Shown here: positions 25,201 through 34,479 of the stretch, in pieces
Position numbering within the stretch: the stretch's first letter is position 1
How the letters are laid out: the number at the start of each line of letters is the position of its first letter
From: Bacteroidota bacterium
GTDB lineage: Bacteria > Bacteroidota > Bacteroidia > Chitinophagales > Chitinophagaceae
NCBI GenBank assembly: GCA_018266575.1
Contig: JAFEAE010000023.1
Coordinates: 496,001 to 560,000 of the forward strand
DNA length: 64,000 nt
Direction of reading: 5' to 3'
Translations under genes and position numbers: made by a program
Notes under the pieces: model-generated
What the model was told of the DNA's origin: nothing
The model's database searches: none
What the model saw: only the letters and a program-made list of their open reading frames with translations

Positions 25201-25535
25201 ACGCGGTTTTGCACGTCAAGCGTTGCTATATCGATATCTGTACCTATATTGAATGTTACATTCATCGACATCAGCCCGTTGTTAGTGCTGTTGCTCTGCA
25301 TGTATTCCATGCCGGGAGTACCGTTCACCTGCGCTTCTATTGGTGTGGCAACAGTTTGCTCAACAGTCTGGGCATCCGCGCCGGTGAATTGCCCATTCAC
25401 CTGTACAATTGGAGGCGTGATATCCGGGTATTGGTCAACAGGTAAACTTAATATACAAAGCGCTCCGGCGATCACCAGCACAATGGAAACCACCATTGCA
25501 GTTACCGGGCGTTTGATAAATGTATTCGCTATCAT
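22263..25535 (-). CDS. RND efflux pump inner-membrane subunit (HAE1/AcrB type), first copy
   Basis: The 1090-residue protein begins MIANTFIKRPVTAMVVSIVL and has the same architecture as its neighbour: twelve helices, GFVLAIGIVVDDAIIVVEA with the paired Asp of the proton path, the SGLSYEEIRAGS segment and an acidic C-terminal tail. It is about 90 bases downstream of the adaptor gene in the operon TolC - adaptor - RND - RND. Divergence in the periplasmic loops suggests different substrates or a heterotrimeric pump. Confidence 0.93.
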   Translation of the reverse strand: MIANTFIKRPVTAMVVSIVLVIAGALCILSLPVDQYPDITPPIVQVNGQFTGADAQTVEQTVATPIEAQVNGTPGMEYMQSNSTNNGLMSMNVTFNIGTDIDIATLDVQNRVSIASPLLPAVASRLGITVRAVNPSMLMMVAVYAPKNTHNITFLDNYTNVFIQDALLRVPGVSSINRFTDDFSMRIWMNPQKMAAYGLTPQDVINALNAQNVQVAAGSAGVPPQQKTQTFEIGILVNGRLSKVSEFENIIVKNLPATGELVYLKDVARVELGKFTFSSNSFVDGHRASFLRIYQSPGSNALETAKGIYKELELLKKSFPADVEYSVPFESVTVVKVSMADVVGTLLKTLGLVAIVVFLFLQNFRSTLIPVLAIPVSILGTFIFFIPLGFTINTLTMFGFVLAIGIVVDDAIIVVEAVQHYIDEQKMSPKEATYHAMKDISAPVVAIALILAAVFVPVGFIPGIVGRLYQQFAITIAISVILSAFIALSLTPALCTLLLKPSDPGKKKKGLDRMFEKFNTWFDKVTEKYTNGVKRSIKASRYVVIMLICLCAGAYFLFQHKPTGFIPSEDDGNLYVTFQLPPASSTTASVDVMQKLMKVVTETPGVAHYAALSGLNVVNNATNSNAGTIYVQLKPWDERSDDDQQVPGIINVMQKRIADAGIKNANVEVIQPSPIPGIGETVGFSMQIEQRATNDDLHAFENVVDKFITEANKNPAIANAFTFYSSHTPSYNLTVDREKCEKLGVNIGDVFTTIQAFMGSLYINDFTVYNRTFHVVVQADTAFRTLITDMDKYYVRNQDSAMVPLGTLISYKPTETAPLISHFNIFRSAEVDGASATGFSSTQATDSLIAIANHVLPEGYNYEFSGLSYEEIRAGSTTIYIFLFSITFVFLFLAALYESWSVPFSVLLAVPVGAFGAILTLELVPSLTDNVYAQIGLITLIGLAAKNAILIVEFAKIRVDRGEDLLQSTLEAVKLRLRPIVMTSLAFILGVLPLVLATGAGAIARRTIGYTVLGGMTAASTIAIFVVPVLFVVITRLSYGKEKLEWLKAHHDELMEKARKVERQDIDAELEYEIEKAREEHQENMGDVNA

Positions 25536-25626
25536 CGTTTAGTTGCAAGTGGAGGGAAGTAAGAGGTTTCATTAAATGATATCTGACATCTTACTTCTTG
25601 TATCTCACATTTTTTTATTCGTGTTA

Positions 25627-26838
25627 TTATTTTTTACTTGTGGTGGTGTCGCTTTTACCCGAAGGTTTTCCTGACGCATTTATCACAGAGCCTTCATGAA
25701 TTGCCTGCACACCGTCCACTACAATTTTATCGCCATCATTAAGCCCTGATTTTATGATCACATTGGCCCCGATAGTTTGGCCTAATTGTACTTTTACCTG
25801 GAAGGCACGCAGTTTAGGTATTTCTGCATTTTCTTCACGTTTTCCTGGTGGGGAATCTGCAGAAGAATGCCACACTGTATCCTTTGCCACAAACACAAAA
25901 TATTCACCCATCTGCTCAACCACTGCCTTTCCGGGCACAACAATTTGCGGTGTTGATTCCAGGTTATGCACACGAACAATGCAACTCATCCCTGCACGGA
26001 GATCAAATTGCGGGTTTGGAAATACCAGGCGAACGCGTATTGTACCTGTTTGCGGGTCAACAGCCCTGTCGATCACTGAAATTTTTCCAATTTGCGGGTA
26101 TACCTTACCGTTAGGGAGTATGATCGTAAATAAAGAATCAGGTGTTTTTTTCTTTCCCTTTTGCAATTCTTCATAATAAGGGAGCTGTGCCTCATTGATA
26201 AGAAAGTCCACTGCCATCGGGTTATCAGTAGAAACTGTATTTAGTGTAGTGGCTCCAACAGAAACAAAGTTGCCTAATTTCACCTGGCTGAAACCGATCG
26301 TTCCGTCAAATGGCGCTGTGATGACTGAATATGTAAGATTTGTTGCCGCTGTTTTTTGCGCCTGTTCTGCAGCTTTCACTTCGTTATCCGCATTTTGTTG
26401 CGCTATCACCGCATGGTCGAGTGTTTGTTTGGCAACTGCATTATGTTGGTCCAGGTATTGATAACGTTTTGCATCCTGCTGTGCCTGCACAAGGTTTCCT
26501 TGTGCCACCTTCACATTGGCGACAGCCTGGTCGTACGCTGCTTTGTATAAACGCTCATCAATCTCGTATAACTTTTGCCCTTTGTGCACATGTGTACCTT
26601 CAGTAAAAAAAATCCCTGTAATATATCCCTGCACCTGCGGGCGGATATCTACCTGGCTTAACGCAACTGTTGTTGCCGGGTAATTGTCGTAATACAAAAC
26701 CGATTTTGAATCTACAGTTAACAGGTTAACAGGAACCGGTGGGTTAGCTGGTGGCTGTTTTTGCTGGCATGAACACATAAGGATGATACCAGGTAAAACA
26801 ATGTTCAATGCATATCTGCTCATAATATTTAAATTCAT
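25627..26838 (-). CDS. RND periplasmic adaptor (membrane fusion protein, lipoprotein)
   Basis: The protein has up to 403 residues; a second ATG five codons in fits the lipoprotein signal better (MSRYALNIVLPGIILMCSC, with the acylated cysteine in MCSC). It shows the HlyD/AcrA order: barrel-sandwich halves with VDIRPQVQGYITGIFFTEGTHVHKGQKLYEID and ITAPFDGTIGFSQVKLGNFV, a coiled-coil hairpin between them (about 105-165), then beta-barrel and membrane-proximal domains. It links the RND trimer to the outer-membrane channel. Confidence 0.9.
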   Translation of the reverse strand: MNLNIMSRYALNIVLPGIILMCSCQQKQPPANPPVPVNLLTVDSKSVLYYDNYPATTVALSQVDIRPQVQGYITGIFFTEGTHVHKGQKLYEIDERLYKAAYDQAVANVKVAQGNLVQAQQDAKRYQYLDQHNAVAKQTLDHAVIAQQNADNEVKAAEQAQKTAATNLTYSVITAPFDGTIGFSQVKLGNFVSVGATTLNTVSTDNPMAVDFLINEAQLPYYEELQKGKKKTPDSLFTIILPNGKVYPQIGKISVIDRAVDPQTGTIRVRLVFPNPQFDLRAGMSCIVRVHNLESTPQIVVPGKAVVEQMGEYFVFVAKDTVWHSSADSPPGKREENAEIPKLRAFQVKVQLGQTIGANVIIKSGLNDGDKIVVDGVQAIHEGSVINASGKPSGKSDTTTSKK

Positions 26839-26847
26839 GTTGATGCC

Positions 26848-28248
26848 TTAATGATTTACGGTGATAATGCCCATTGATTTTTCAAGATCGATCTTGCTCG
26901 ATAATAACTGGAACAAAGCATTCAGGTAACCTATCTCCGAACTGATCAGGTTTGATTCTGCAGTGATCACATTTAAATATGCAACTACACCTTGCGAATA
27001 TTGAAGCGTAACAATATCATAAACCTTTTTTGCGAGGTCTGTATTTTTTTTCATCACATCAAGGTTATAATAATTGCTCCGGTAATTGGCGAGTGCAGAT
27101 GTATATTCTGAATATATCTGGGATTGCAGGTTCACCTCATCCCATTCCAGTAATTTTTGTTGAAGCCTTGCTTTCTTCAGGTTTTGTGTTCTTGCAAAAC
27201 CGGTAAAAATCGGCACGTTCAGTGATATGCCTAAATACGAATAAGGATAAGCGTTAGAAAACAAACTACCGAATGAATTATTCTGAAATGGATAATCATA
27301 ATCGAAGAATGCACCAAGTGTCGGTATCCACGCATTTTTATAATAACTGATGAACTGTCCCTGTATTTTTTTTGCCGTCTGCAACTGCTGGAACTCAATA
27401 CGTTTCTGGTATTGCAGTTGTTGCGTGGTATCAAATGCAATATCCCGTTGCATTTGCAATGTATCAACAACTACATTAAACTGCTGCCCTGCAGGCATTC
27501 CCATGATCTGTTTCAACAAGGCATATTGCGGAACCACATTTTCATTCGCCTGCTTCAGTTGCGCAACAGAATTATTCAAAGTAATCGCAGCCTGGTCGTA
27601 ATCTGTCTCATCCACAATCCCACTCACATATTGATGATATGTATCATGAAGATTCTTAGACAGCCGTGTTGTATCTTCTTTCAGCACATCAATTTGCTGA
27701 AGCGTAAGCAGCAGGTTGTAAAATGCTTTACTCACCGTTGCAACGATGTTGATTTTTGTGCTGTCGGTAATTTGTTCCGCCTGTTGAACATATAATTTAG
27801 CCGACTTAAAAGCGTAAAATAAAGACGGGTTAAAAATGGTTTGTGTAATTGATAATACCGGCGTAGATGTGTTGATGACACCCGTTTTTTGTTCTACAAC
27901 TGTTCCCGAAGAATTCTTTATAAATGCTGTAGGCAATGTATTATAATGAGTAAGGTTGGCGGCCACATTTACCTGTGGCAGCCATCCTGAAAGATTAATG
28001 GCATTTGTAGCCCTGGTGATATCTACATTAACGTATGATTGATTTAGTGCCGGTTGGTGTTGTAAAGCAAACTCAATACACTGGCCAAGCGTCAACATGC
28101 TGGTTGAATCGGCAGCAGGTTTATTTTGCGCAGTACAATGCAATGAAAAAAAAGCACAAAGAAAAAAGGGAAAGATGGTTTGTATAAAACCGTGCTTAAT
28201 AATACCCGAACGTTTTGGCACAGGAATGATCTCTGTTATAAATAACAT
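26848..28248 (-). CDS. TolC-family outer-membrane efflux channel
   Basis: The 466-residue protein has an N-terminal signal region ending near LHCTAQ and two outer-membrane efflux repeats. The first begins LTLGQCIEFALQHQPALNQ, the typical TolC-family opening, and long helices continue to the end. It is the first gene of the efflux operon, nine bases from the adaptor gene. The exact start is uncertain because the residues before the signal peptide are unusually long. Confidence 0.88.
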   Translation of the reverse strand: MLFITEIIPVPKRSGIIKHGFIQTIFPFFLCAFFSLHCTAQNKPAADSTSMLTLGQCIEFALQHQPALNQSYVNVDITRATNAINLSGWLPQVNVAANLTHYNTLPTAFIKNSSGTVVEQKTGVINTSTPVLSITQTIFNPSLFYAFKSAKLYVQQAEQITDSTKINIVATVSKAFYNLLLTLQQIDVLKEDTTRLSKNLHDTYHQYVSGIVDETDYDQAAITLNNSVAQLKQANENVVPQYALLKQIMGMPAGQQFNVVVDTLQMQRDIAFDTTQQLQYQKRIEFQQLQTAKKIQGQFISYYKNAWIPTLGAFFDYDYPFQNNSFGSLFSNAYPYSYLGISLNVPIFTGFARTQNLKKARLQQKLLEWDEVNLQSQIYSEYTSALANYRSNYYNLDVMKKNTDLAKKVYDIVTLQYSQGVVAYLNVITAESNLISSEIGYLNALFQLLSSKIDLEKSMGIITVNH

Positions 28249-28781
28249 ATTTGTCTTCGGTTAAATTTTCAATTCCAAACAATAACATATTTATTGCAGG
28301 ACGTAATAAAACAACAGGTGTTTTTAAAAGGCAGCCCAAGGTTAGAGAGGAGTGGGAAATTCAGCAAAATAAAAACAATAATCAGAATTATCTTCTTAAA
28401 CTATTATACAAATTATATATTTTCTTTATCCGGGTAAACTATTTCCTTACCGATGGGAATTTTTTAGGATGATTGGGTGAGCAGGAATATGAAGATTTAA
28501 ATAATATCGGTATTTGGAGGTGCGATGATTGTTGGCCGATGACCGATGATCGTGTTTATGTGTAACTATATGAGTAAATATTTTTTGCTTTTTAGGTCGA
28601 TCATCCACCATCGAACAACGGACATCGATTTCTGATACCGATTCACTCCAACGAACATCTCCCCGTTACGGGGAACAATTTCTACAAAAAATATTTTCTG
28701 TTAACGAAAAATACCGGCATCCGGTCTTAATTTTCTGGCAAGGTTTTTTTATTTAATAAAACGGAACCAAAAATATATTTT
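28249..28781. other. Intergenic region upstream of the efflux operon
   Basis: About 530 bases without a supported gene. It must carry the promoter of the minus-strand efflux operon and of the small lipoprotein gene at 28782, but I cannot place a convincing -33/-7 pair. A 73-codon open frame at 28251-28472 has low-complexity content and is not accepted. Confidence 0.35.
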
Positions 28782-28964
28782 ATGAAACACATTCAGAAAA
28801 ACGTACTTGGCTTTATAGTTTGCCTTGGCATAATTATTTTCTCAGCGACAAGTTGTGTAGAATCTCATTATTATCATCGCTATCATCATCATACACGCGG
28901 ATGGTATGAACACCGCCACATGCCGCCACCGCCGGGAGTGAATTTTGATATTGACATTCGTTAA
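28782..28964 (+). CDS. Small histidine-rich lipoprotein
   Basis: The 60-residue product has a signal MKHIQKNVLGFIVCLGIIIFSATSC with a lipid cysteine, then a short mature part SHYYHRYHHHTRGWYEHRHMPPPPG with nine histidines. The histidine cluster suggests metal binding at the envelope, possibly copper, nickel or zinc, but no family is recognised. It is followed by a strong bidirectional terminator. Confidence 0.6.
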   Translation: MKHIQKNVLGFIVCLGIIIFSATSCVESHYYHRYHHHTRGWYEHRHMPPPPGVNFDIDIR

Positions 28965-28967
28965 TAA

Positions 28968-29007
28968 AAAACAAAAGCCCGTGATACTTATCACGGGCTT
29001 TTGTTTT
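28968..29007. terminator. Bidirectional terminator
   Basis: A perfect 19-bp stem (28968-28986 with 28989-29007) built around AAAAGCCCGTGATA has A runs on one side and T runs on the other. It ends both the small lipoprotein gene and the convergent protease gene. Confidence 0.9.
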
Positions 29008-29018
29008 ATGAGAAGAAA

Positions 29019-32000
29019 TTATTTTTTCACTTTCACCGGATATGGTGGGCGAACAGGTTCCACTTGCGGATTTTTTTTCAATTCATCCAGCGCAACCTGT
29101 ATCGCTTTTTCTAATTGCGGGTCCCTTCCTTTAATAATTTCAGATGGTGTTTGTTCTACTTCGATATCCGGCGCTACACCTTCATTCTCTACTACAAATC
29201 CATCTTTCGTCCATATACCAACGTTAGGTGCGGTTACTCCGCCACCATCTAAAAATTCAGGAAAACCGAGAATACCTACAAGCCCGCCCCATGTGCGTGT
29301 ACCTACTAATGTGCCTACTTTAAATTTGCGGAACATCCATGGAAGCATATCGCCACCTGAACCTGCAGATTCATTAATAAGCATTACTTTCGGCCCTTGT
29401 ATCGAAGCGCTTGGCGATTTTAAATCTTTGCCATAACGCATGTTCCAGTGCGCCTGGTAAGGGTTTTGTAAAAGATTGATATAATAATCGGCAAGTTGCC
29501 CGCCACCATTAAAACGTTCGTCAACAATAATCGCTTTGCGGTCTGCCTGTGGATAAAAATACCTTTTGAAATAATCATGCCCGAGCCCTGCAGTATTGGG
29601 CACATACACATAAGCTACCTGACCGTTTGTTGCTTCAGTTACTTTTTTCAAATTGCCTTCCACCCAATCGCGGTTGCGTAATTCATATTCACTTTCTACA
29701 GGTACAACTTTCACAACTCTTGAATCTTTATAATCTGTCGTCGGGCTAACGGTGAGCTCAATGATTTTCCCTGCAGTGTTTTCAAAATATTGATATAATT
29801 CTTGTGTTGCTACAACATCTTTACCATTTACCGCTAAAATATAATCGCCTGTTTTTACATTAACGCCGGGTTCGGTTAGGGGTGACCGTAAGTTCGGGTT
29901 CCAGTTCAGCCCGCCATATATTTTGGTAATCTTATAACGGTTATTGCTGATCACATAATCCGCTCCTAACAATCCGCCACGTATATTCTGAGGCTGGTAT
30001 AATTTATCCCCGAGGTTTGTCAAACGGTGATGCCCAACCGATAGTTCACTGCACATCCAACGGATGAGTGTGTTGAGGTCATCGCGGCAGGAAAGGCCCG
30101 GAAGAAAAACTGCATATTTCTTTTTGATGGCTTCCCAATTATTGCTGTGCATGCCGGGATCATAAAAATAATCACGGTTAATACGCCACGCTTCAGCAAA
30201 AATTTCTGGCCATTCTGCGACAGGATCGATCTTTACCTGTATTGCATTCACATTGATTGCGCCTTTACCGGGTTCCGGTTTTTCGCCGGCATTGGTTATT
30301 CCCCAACTATCGTTGTTCACGTACAACATTTTTTTGGCGTCGAAAGAAATAATATACCCCTGCATCGGCATCACTGCATCATCTTTTCTTTTTTTGAAAT
30401 TGAATTTGTGCAGCGTGCCTTCACCATTGTCAGCGTAATCAATGTAAAAAATATTATCATCGTTTCCTGCAGCAAGCTGGTCATAATTTCCGGGCTTCAC
30501 CGGGACGTCGAGGATGCGGTTTTGAATTCCATCCCAATCAATTTTCATTGAAGGTGCAGGTGGCGGAGCTTCCGGTTTTTTTGTTTCTTTTGTTTTTGCA
30601 GGCGCTTCTTCTTTTTTCTCCTCGTCTTTTTTTATTTGTTCCTCATCACTTTCTTTTGCTAACGGAGAGATTGTTTGACTTTGCAATGTAACGAGATAGA
30701 TAGAATTGGTCTTCCTGTAATCGTCATTAGATTGATCGAACCAGTTGATCACCGGCCCTGCATCTGTAGATGCGAAGAAGTATAAATATTTTCCGTTTTT
30801 GGAAAAACAAGGAGAAGATGCATCACTCAAACCATCAGTAACCGGGTACGATTTCCCTTCATCCACAGAATACAGAAAAACCTTTTTGAACTGTGTCGAT
30901 GTAACTTTTGTATACGTGATCCATTTTGAGTCGAAAGACCAATCCCCGAATAAACCCCTGAACGCACCCGGCGTATAATATTCATCGGAATCTATTTTTT
31001 TGATGGCACCGGTTGTTATATCCAATAAAAATAAATCGCGGCCATTATCAACATAAGCAATCTTCTTTCCATCGGGCGACCAGGCAGGGTTTGCATAAAA
31101 ACCGGTACCTGTTAATTTGAATGATTTTATTTCCCCTTTACCATCTTGTGATTGAATGTGCAATTGATACTCTCCTGTTGCATCAGAAAAATAAGCGATC
31201 CACTTTCCATCTGGAGACCAGGCCGGATTTTTTTCATGCACATCAGTAGTGTTCGTAATATTCCTGTAATCTCCTTTTTCTGCAGGCACTGTTACAATTT
31301 CTCCCCTGAAATCAAACACAGCACGTGCCCCTGTTGGAGAAAGATCTGCGGTGCGGATATATTTTACCCCTTTTGCGAAACGAGGGCGTAGCTCCAGAAG
31401 ATCAGCAGCGATCCCAATGGTTAATTTTTTCTCAGATGCCATTGCAGGGTCGTAAATATGAAGATAGCCCGCCTGTTCAAAAATTATTTTCCCATTTCCG
31501 GCAGACATGTTCACCACAGGAAAATCTTTATAATCAGTTAACTGTTTAATTTGTTTGGACGAATTATCGTAGGAGAACAAATTGAATTCGCCATTCCTGT
31601 CGCTGAGAAAATAAATAGTATTGCCAATGTATGCAGGCTGCACATCATTGCTTCCGCCATTAGGTTGTGGAATTTTTGTTGTGCCCTTATCGGTAAATGA
31701 AAATTGCCATACCTGTGAGATAGCGCCACCTCGATAATGCTTCCATTGTGTAAATTGATCAGGGTATGGGTTATACGAAATAGATTTTCCGTCAGGAGAA
31801 TAAGATGCACGATACGCGTTGGGGATTTCGAGTTGCGTAGCAGGCCCACCGGTAACGGGAACAGTAAACAATTGGAAATAACGATTTGTAAATTCGTTGC
31901 GCTGAGAAATAAAAAGAACGGATTTCCCATCAGGCGTAAAACCGCGAACCATATCGCTTCCCGGATGCCACGTCAATCTTTTCGGAATACCACCTTCTGT

Positions 32001-32297
32001 GGGAATAATGTACACATCAATGTTTCCATCATATTGCCCGTTAAATGCGATCCATTTTCCATCGGGAGAAAAAACAGGGTTGGATTCAATGCCTTCATCA
32101 ACAGTTAACCGTCTCGGTTGCGAACCATCTATGTTGGCAACCCATAGGTCTTCTGCGTAAATAAAAGCGATGTGGTCAGCACTGAGGGCGGGTTGTGTCA
32201 GCATCCGCGTATCCTTTGTATCAATAGCGAGCACTATATGAGGGAGGCTGAGCAATACTGTAAATAGAATCAACAGATTCAGGAAGATTTTTTTCAT
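29019..32297 (-). CDS. Tricorn-like protease (S41 family) with TolB-like propeller
   Basis: The 1092-residue protein has a signal peptide MKKIFLNLLILFTVLLSLPHIVLA, so it acts outside the cytoplasm. Residues about 35-540 form TolB/WD40-like propeller repeats (SPDGKWIAF, SPDGKKIAYVD). A charged linker follows (about 550-590), then the tricorn core with SVGHHRLTN, a PDZ-like part, and the catalytic serine S980 in ESAGSGGDMLPW, with VVENEGVAPDIEVE near the end. Tricorn-type enzymes degrade peptides. It is monocistronic between the terminator and the 32297 start. Confidence 0.9.
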   Translation of the reverse strand: MKKIFLNLLILFTVLLSLPHIVLAIDTKDTRMLTQPALSADHIAFIYAEDLWVANIDGSQPRRLTVDEGIESNPVFSPDGKWIAFNGQYDGNIDVYIIPTEGGIPKRLTWHPGSDMVRGFTPDGKSVLFISQRNEFTNRYFQLFTVPVTGGPATQLEIPNAYRASYSPDGKSISYNPYPDQFTQWKHYRGGAISQVWQFSFTDKGTTKIPQPNGGSNDVQPAYIGNTIYFLSDRNGEFNLFSYDNSSKQIKQLTDYKDFPVVNMSAGNGKIIFEQAGYLHIYDPAMASEKKLTIGIAADLLELRPRFAKGVKYIRTADLSPTGARAVFDFRGEIVTVPAEKGDYRNITNTTDVHEKNPAWSPDGKWIAYFSDATGEYQLHIQSQDGKGEIKSFKLTGTGFYANPAWSPDGKKIAYVDNGRDLFLLDITTGAIKKIDSDEYYTPGAFRGLFGDWSFDSKWITYTKVTSTQFKKVFLYSVDEGKSYPVTDGLSDASSPCFSKNGKYLYFFASTDAGPVINWFDQSNDDYRKTNSIYLVTLQSQTISPLAKESDEEQIKKDEEKKEEAPAKTKETKKPEAPPPAPSMKIDWDGIQNRILDVPVKPGNYDQLAAGNDDNIFYIDYADNGEGTLHKFNFKKRKDDAVMPMQGYIISFDAKKMLYVNNDSWGITNAGEKPEPGKGAINVNAIQVKIDPVAEWPEIFAEAWRINRDYFYDPGMHSNNWEAIKKKYAVFLPGLSCRDDLNTLIRWMCSELSVGHHRLTNLGDKLYQPQNIRGGLLGADYVISNNRYKITKIYGGLNWNPNLRSPLTEPGVNVKTGDYILAVNGKDVVATQELYQYFENTAGKIIELTVSPTTDYKDSRVVKVVPVESEYELRNRDWVEGNLKKVTEATNGQVAYVYVPNTAGLGHDYFKRYFYPQADRKAIIVDERFNGGGQLADYYINLLQNPYQAHWNMRYGKDLKSPSASIQGPKVMLINESAGSGGDMLPWMFRKFKVGTLVGTRTWGGLVGILGFPEFLDGGGVTAPNVGIWTKDGFVVENEGVAPDIEVEQTPSEIIKGRDPQLEKAIQVALDELKKNPQVEPVRPPYPVKVKK

Positions 32298-32510
32298 GGC
32301 ATATTAATATTAAAAGTTATTAGTTGTGACGCGGAAGAAGCACGGAGAAAATGAAAATTGGCTTATATAGCCTAAAGTTATTGAAATCTATCTGATGAAA
32401 TTTTCAAAAAGATGGCTTACAAATAAAATGATATTCGGTTTCTCAAATATGTCCTGTCTATTTACCTTCAATATCACTAATTAACTTGATTAAACCTAAA
32501 ACTTAACATT

Positions 32511-33041
32511 ATGAAACACCTTTTTACTTCCTTACTCTTTTTTTGTTGCTGTTCTTTATTTGCACAAAATGATCAGCCAGCTACGCTGAAATCCATTTTG
32601 CTTCAGCAATTAAAAACCACTCACAACATAAAAGACTGGTTTGTTCCGGCTGACACAGCAGTTGCCGGATTAACCGCAGAACAGGCAAACTGGAAAGATA
32701 ATTCGGACAACCATTCCATCGCTCAATTAACCACACACCTTATTTTCTGGAACAAACAATCCCTCGATAAATTCAAAGGAACAACGCCCGACAAGTTTGA
32801 TGGAGATAACAAAGAAACATTTTCAAAAGTGGATGATAAAACCTGGGCTGCTGCGGTTACACAGTTAGACAAAATACTTACCGATTGGGAGCAGGCAATA
32901 CAAAATGCCGATGAAAAAACATTACAGAAATGGTACTCAACCATTGCAAATATTTCAACACACAATGCATATCATATCGGGCAGATATTATACATCCGTA
33001 AAATGAAAGGCTGGTGGAATGATGAGAATGGTGTGAAGTGA
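32511..33041 (+). CDS. DinB-family protein with signal peptide
   Basis: The 176-residue protein has a signal peptide MKHLFTSLLFFCCCSLFAQ and a four-helix DinB-like fold. Visible metal-site positions are H71 of IAQLTTHLIFWN near the middle and HNAYHIGQILYIRK at the end. DinB-like enzymes include thiol-dependent transferases. The exported location is common in Bacteroidota members. Function is unassigned. Confidence 0.75.
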   Translation: MKHLFTSLLFFCCCSLFAQNDQPATLKSILLQQLKTTHNIKDWFVPADTAVAGLTAEQANWKDNSDNHSIAQLTTHLIFWNKQSLDKFKGTTPDKFDGDNKETFSKVDDKTWAAAVTQLDKILTDWEQAIQNADEKTLQKWYSTIANISTHNAYHIGQILYIRKMKGWWNDENGVK

Positions 33042-33055
33042 GCATTGAATTTTCC

Positions 33056-33099
33056 AATAATAAAATTGCTCAATGCCTCAATTCAGCAATTTTATTATT
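33056..33099. terminator. Bidirectional terminator between convergent genes
   Basis: AATAATAAAATTGCT (33056-33070) and its exact complement (33085-33099) form a 15-bp stem with a 14-base loop. It lies between the DinB gene and the convergent membrane-protein gene. Confidence 0.7.
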
Positions 33100-33111
33100 T
33101 TCACATTTACT

Positions 33112-33798
33112 TTATTTGTCTTTAAAGAACGTTTCTCCTTTTATCAGCCACGAAAAACCAAAAGCCAGTAATGCGATCGTTTCAAAAACATAAGTGGTTT
33201 TATCGCTACCAAATTTTTCTGCTAAAAACGGAATGAATGCAATCGCAGCCATAGATAAAATACAAAAGATAATGATCCATCCGCAGGTTTTGTAAATTCC
33301 GTTCCTTGTCTTTTTTTGTTTGGTGATATTTTCAGGCTGGCTTGTTTTGGTGAATAATATAAGAGAGAAAAAAGCAAAACTGGAAAACAATAATGTAGCG
33401 GAAATATAATGCAAACTGTTTGTGATGCTGTTATCGTGCGGGTTGATGCGTGAACAATCAATCGAAGAAAAAGAATTAAAATCAGTTGGGGATAATGCCA
33501 CCACCAGTGCAAATAAACCGGCAAGTTTTGCAGTGATCATATCTGCTTTATCATACCCGTTATAAGAAAACAAAAACAACGATACCGCACACAATGTGCC
33601 TACAAAATAATTGCCCATATTGGTGTAATAAAAGTGGCTGATTGATGGAGGAAACGGGCAACCTTTTTTTATAATTAAGAACCCGGCCATTAACACAAAA
33701 GGCAACGCCATACCCAATATGCCTACAGCTTTGCGTAAAGTGAGGTATGAGATAATATAGCCCTGATCGGGGTTTTGCGGGGTATTTTTGTTTTCCAT
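33112..33798 (-). CDS. Membrane protein of unknown function (six helices)
   Basis: The 228-residue protein has six hydrophobic segments: VGILGMALPFVLMAGFLII, GNYFVGTLCAVSLFLFSY, ITAKLAGLFALVVAL, YISATLLFSSFAFFSLILF, CGWIIIFCILSMAAIAFIP and TIALLAFGFSWLIKG. The loop SISHFYYTNMGNYFVG is conserved-looking and recalls DUF998-type proteins. It is an inner-membrane protein without an assignable function. Confidence 0.65.
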   Translation of the reverse strand: MENKNTPQNPDQGYIISYLTLRKAVGILGMALPFVLMAGFLIIKKGCPFPPSISHFYYTNMGNYFVGTLCAVSLFLFSYNGYDKADMITAKLAGLFALVVALSPTDFNSFSSIDCSRINPHDNSITNSLHYISATLLFSSFAFFSLILFTKTSQPENITKQKKTRNGIYKTCGWIIIFCILSMAAIAFIPFLAEKFGSDKTTYVFETIALLAFGFSWLIKGETFFKDK

Positions 33799-33908
33799 TT
33801 TTTGAAGATTTATTTTAAGGAATATTTTATCAGTTCAAAAACCTTTCGCCGGGTTTGATCGTTTATAATATCAACCAATGCTCTTTTCATATATAAAAGC
33901 AACTGTTT

Positions 33909-34388
33909 ATGAAACGAAAAAACAGGACGAACAAAGGCATTTTATTTGCCTTATTTTTTCTTATCCCGGTATTCATTATTACAACTTCATGCAATAAAAG
34001 CAATAACAAGGTATTTACAGGAACAGCCACCAATGCAATAAAAACAATCTCATCTGTTGGTCCCGCAGGCCCGCACAACAGCCTGGTGTATTACGGTAAC
34101 GGCACATTGCAGGATTCTACTGTTGGCTGTTTTGGAGATTATTATTTAAATATTTCGCAGGGTTTGCTTTATGGACCGAAATCAGTATATGGTTGGGGAA
34201 ACGCACGATCATTACCAAATGCAACTGCGGCCGAAAACCAGGTTTATTCAGGTGCGGAAATCCCTGCTGCTGATTTAGGTAGCGCAGGAGATTATTATCT
34301 TGATACAAAAACATTTATTTTATACGGGCCTAAAACATCTGCAGGATGGAATAATTCAATTGACTTGTCAGGAACACAATCAAATTAA
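33909..34388 (+). CDS. Lipoprotein with repeated GDYYL-LYGPK-GW units
   Basis: The 159-residue protein has a lipoprotein signal ending in ITTSC. After a spacer with SVGPAGP, a short collagen-like trace, come two similar units, each with GDYYLxxxxxxLYGPKxxxGW. This motif is frequent in phage tail-fibre-like and surface proteins of Bacteroidota. It probably sits on the cell surface. Function is unknown. Confidence 0.65.
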   Translation: MKRKNRTNKGILFALFFLIPVFIITTSCNKSNNKVFTGTATNAIKTISSVGPAGPHNSLVYYGNGTLQDSTVGCFGDYYLNISQGLLYGPKSVYGWGNARSLPNATAAENQVYSGAEIPAADLGSAGDYYLDTKTFILYGPKTSAGWNNSIDLSGTQSN

Positions 34389-34479
34389 TTTATTTATTTC
34401 TCAGCTAATCCAAAAAATAGTTTGCAAAGCTATGTTGGTAGCGCAAGCTTTAACGAAAGCAAATAATGTAACACCTTTT

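Noticed and set aside
28251..28472. 73-codon frame upstream of the efflux operon
   Set aside because: Asparagine/lysine-rich low complexity, no support.
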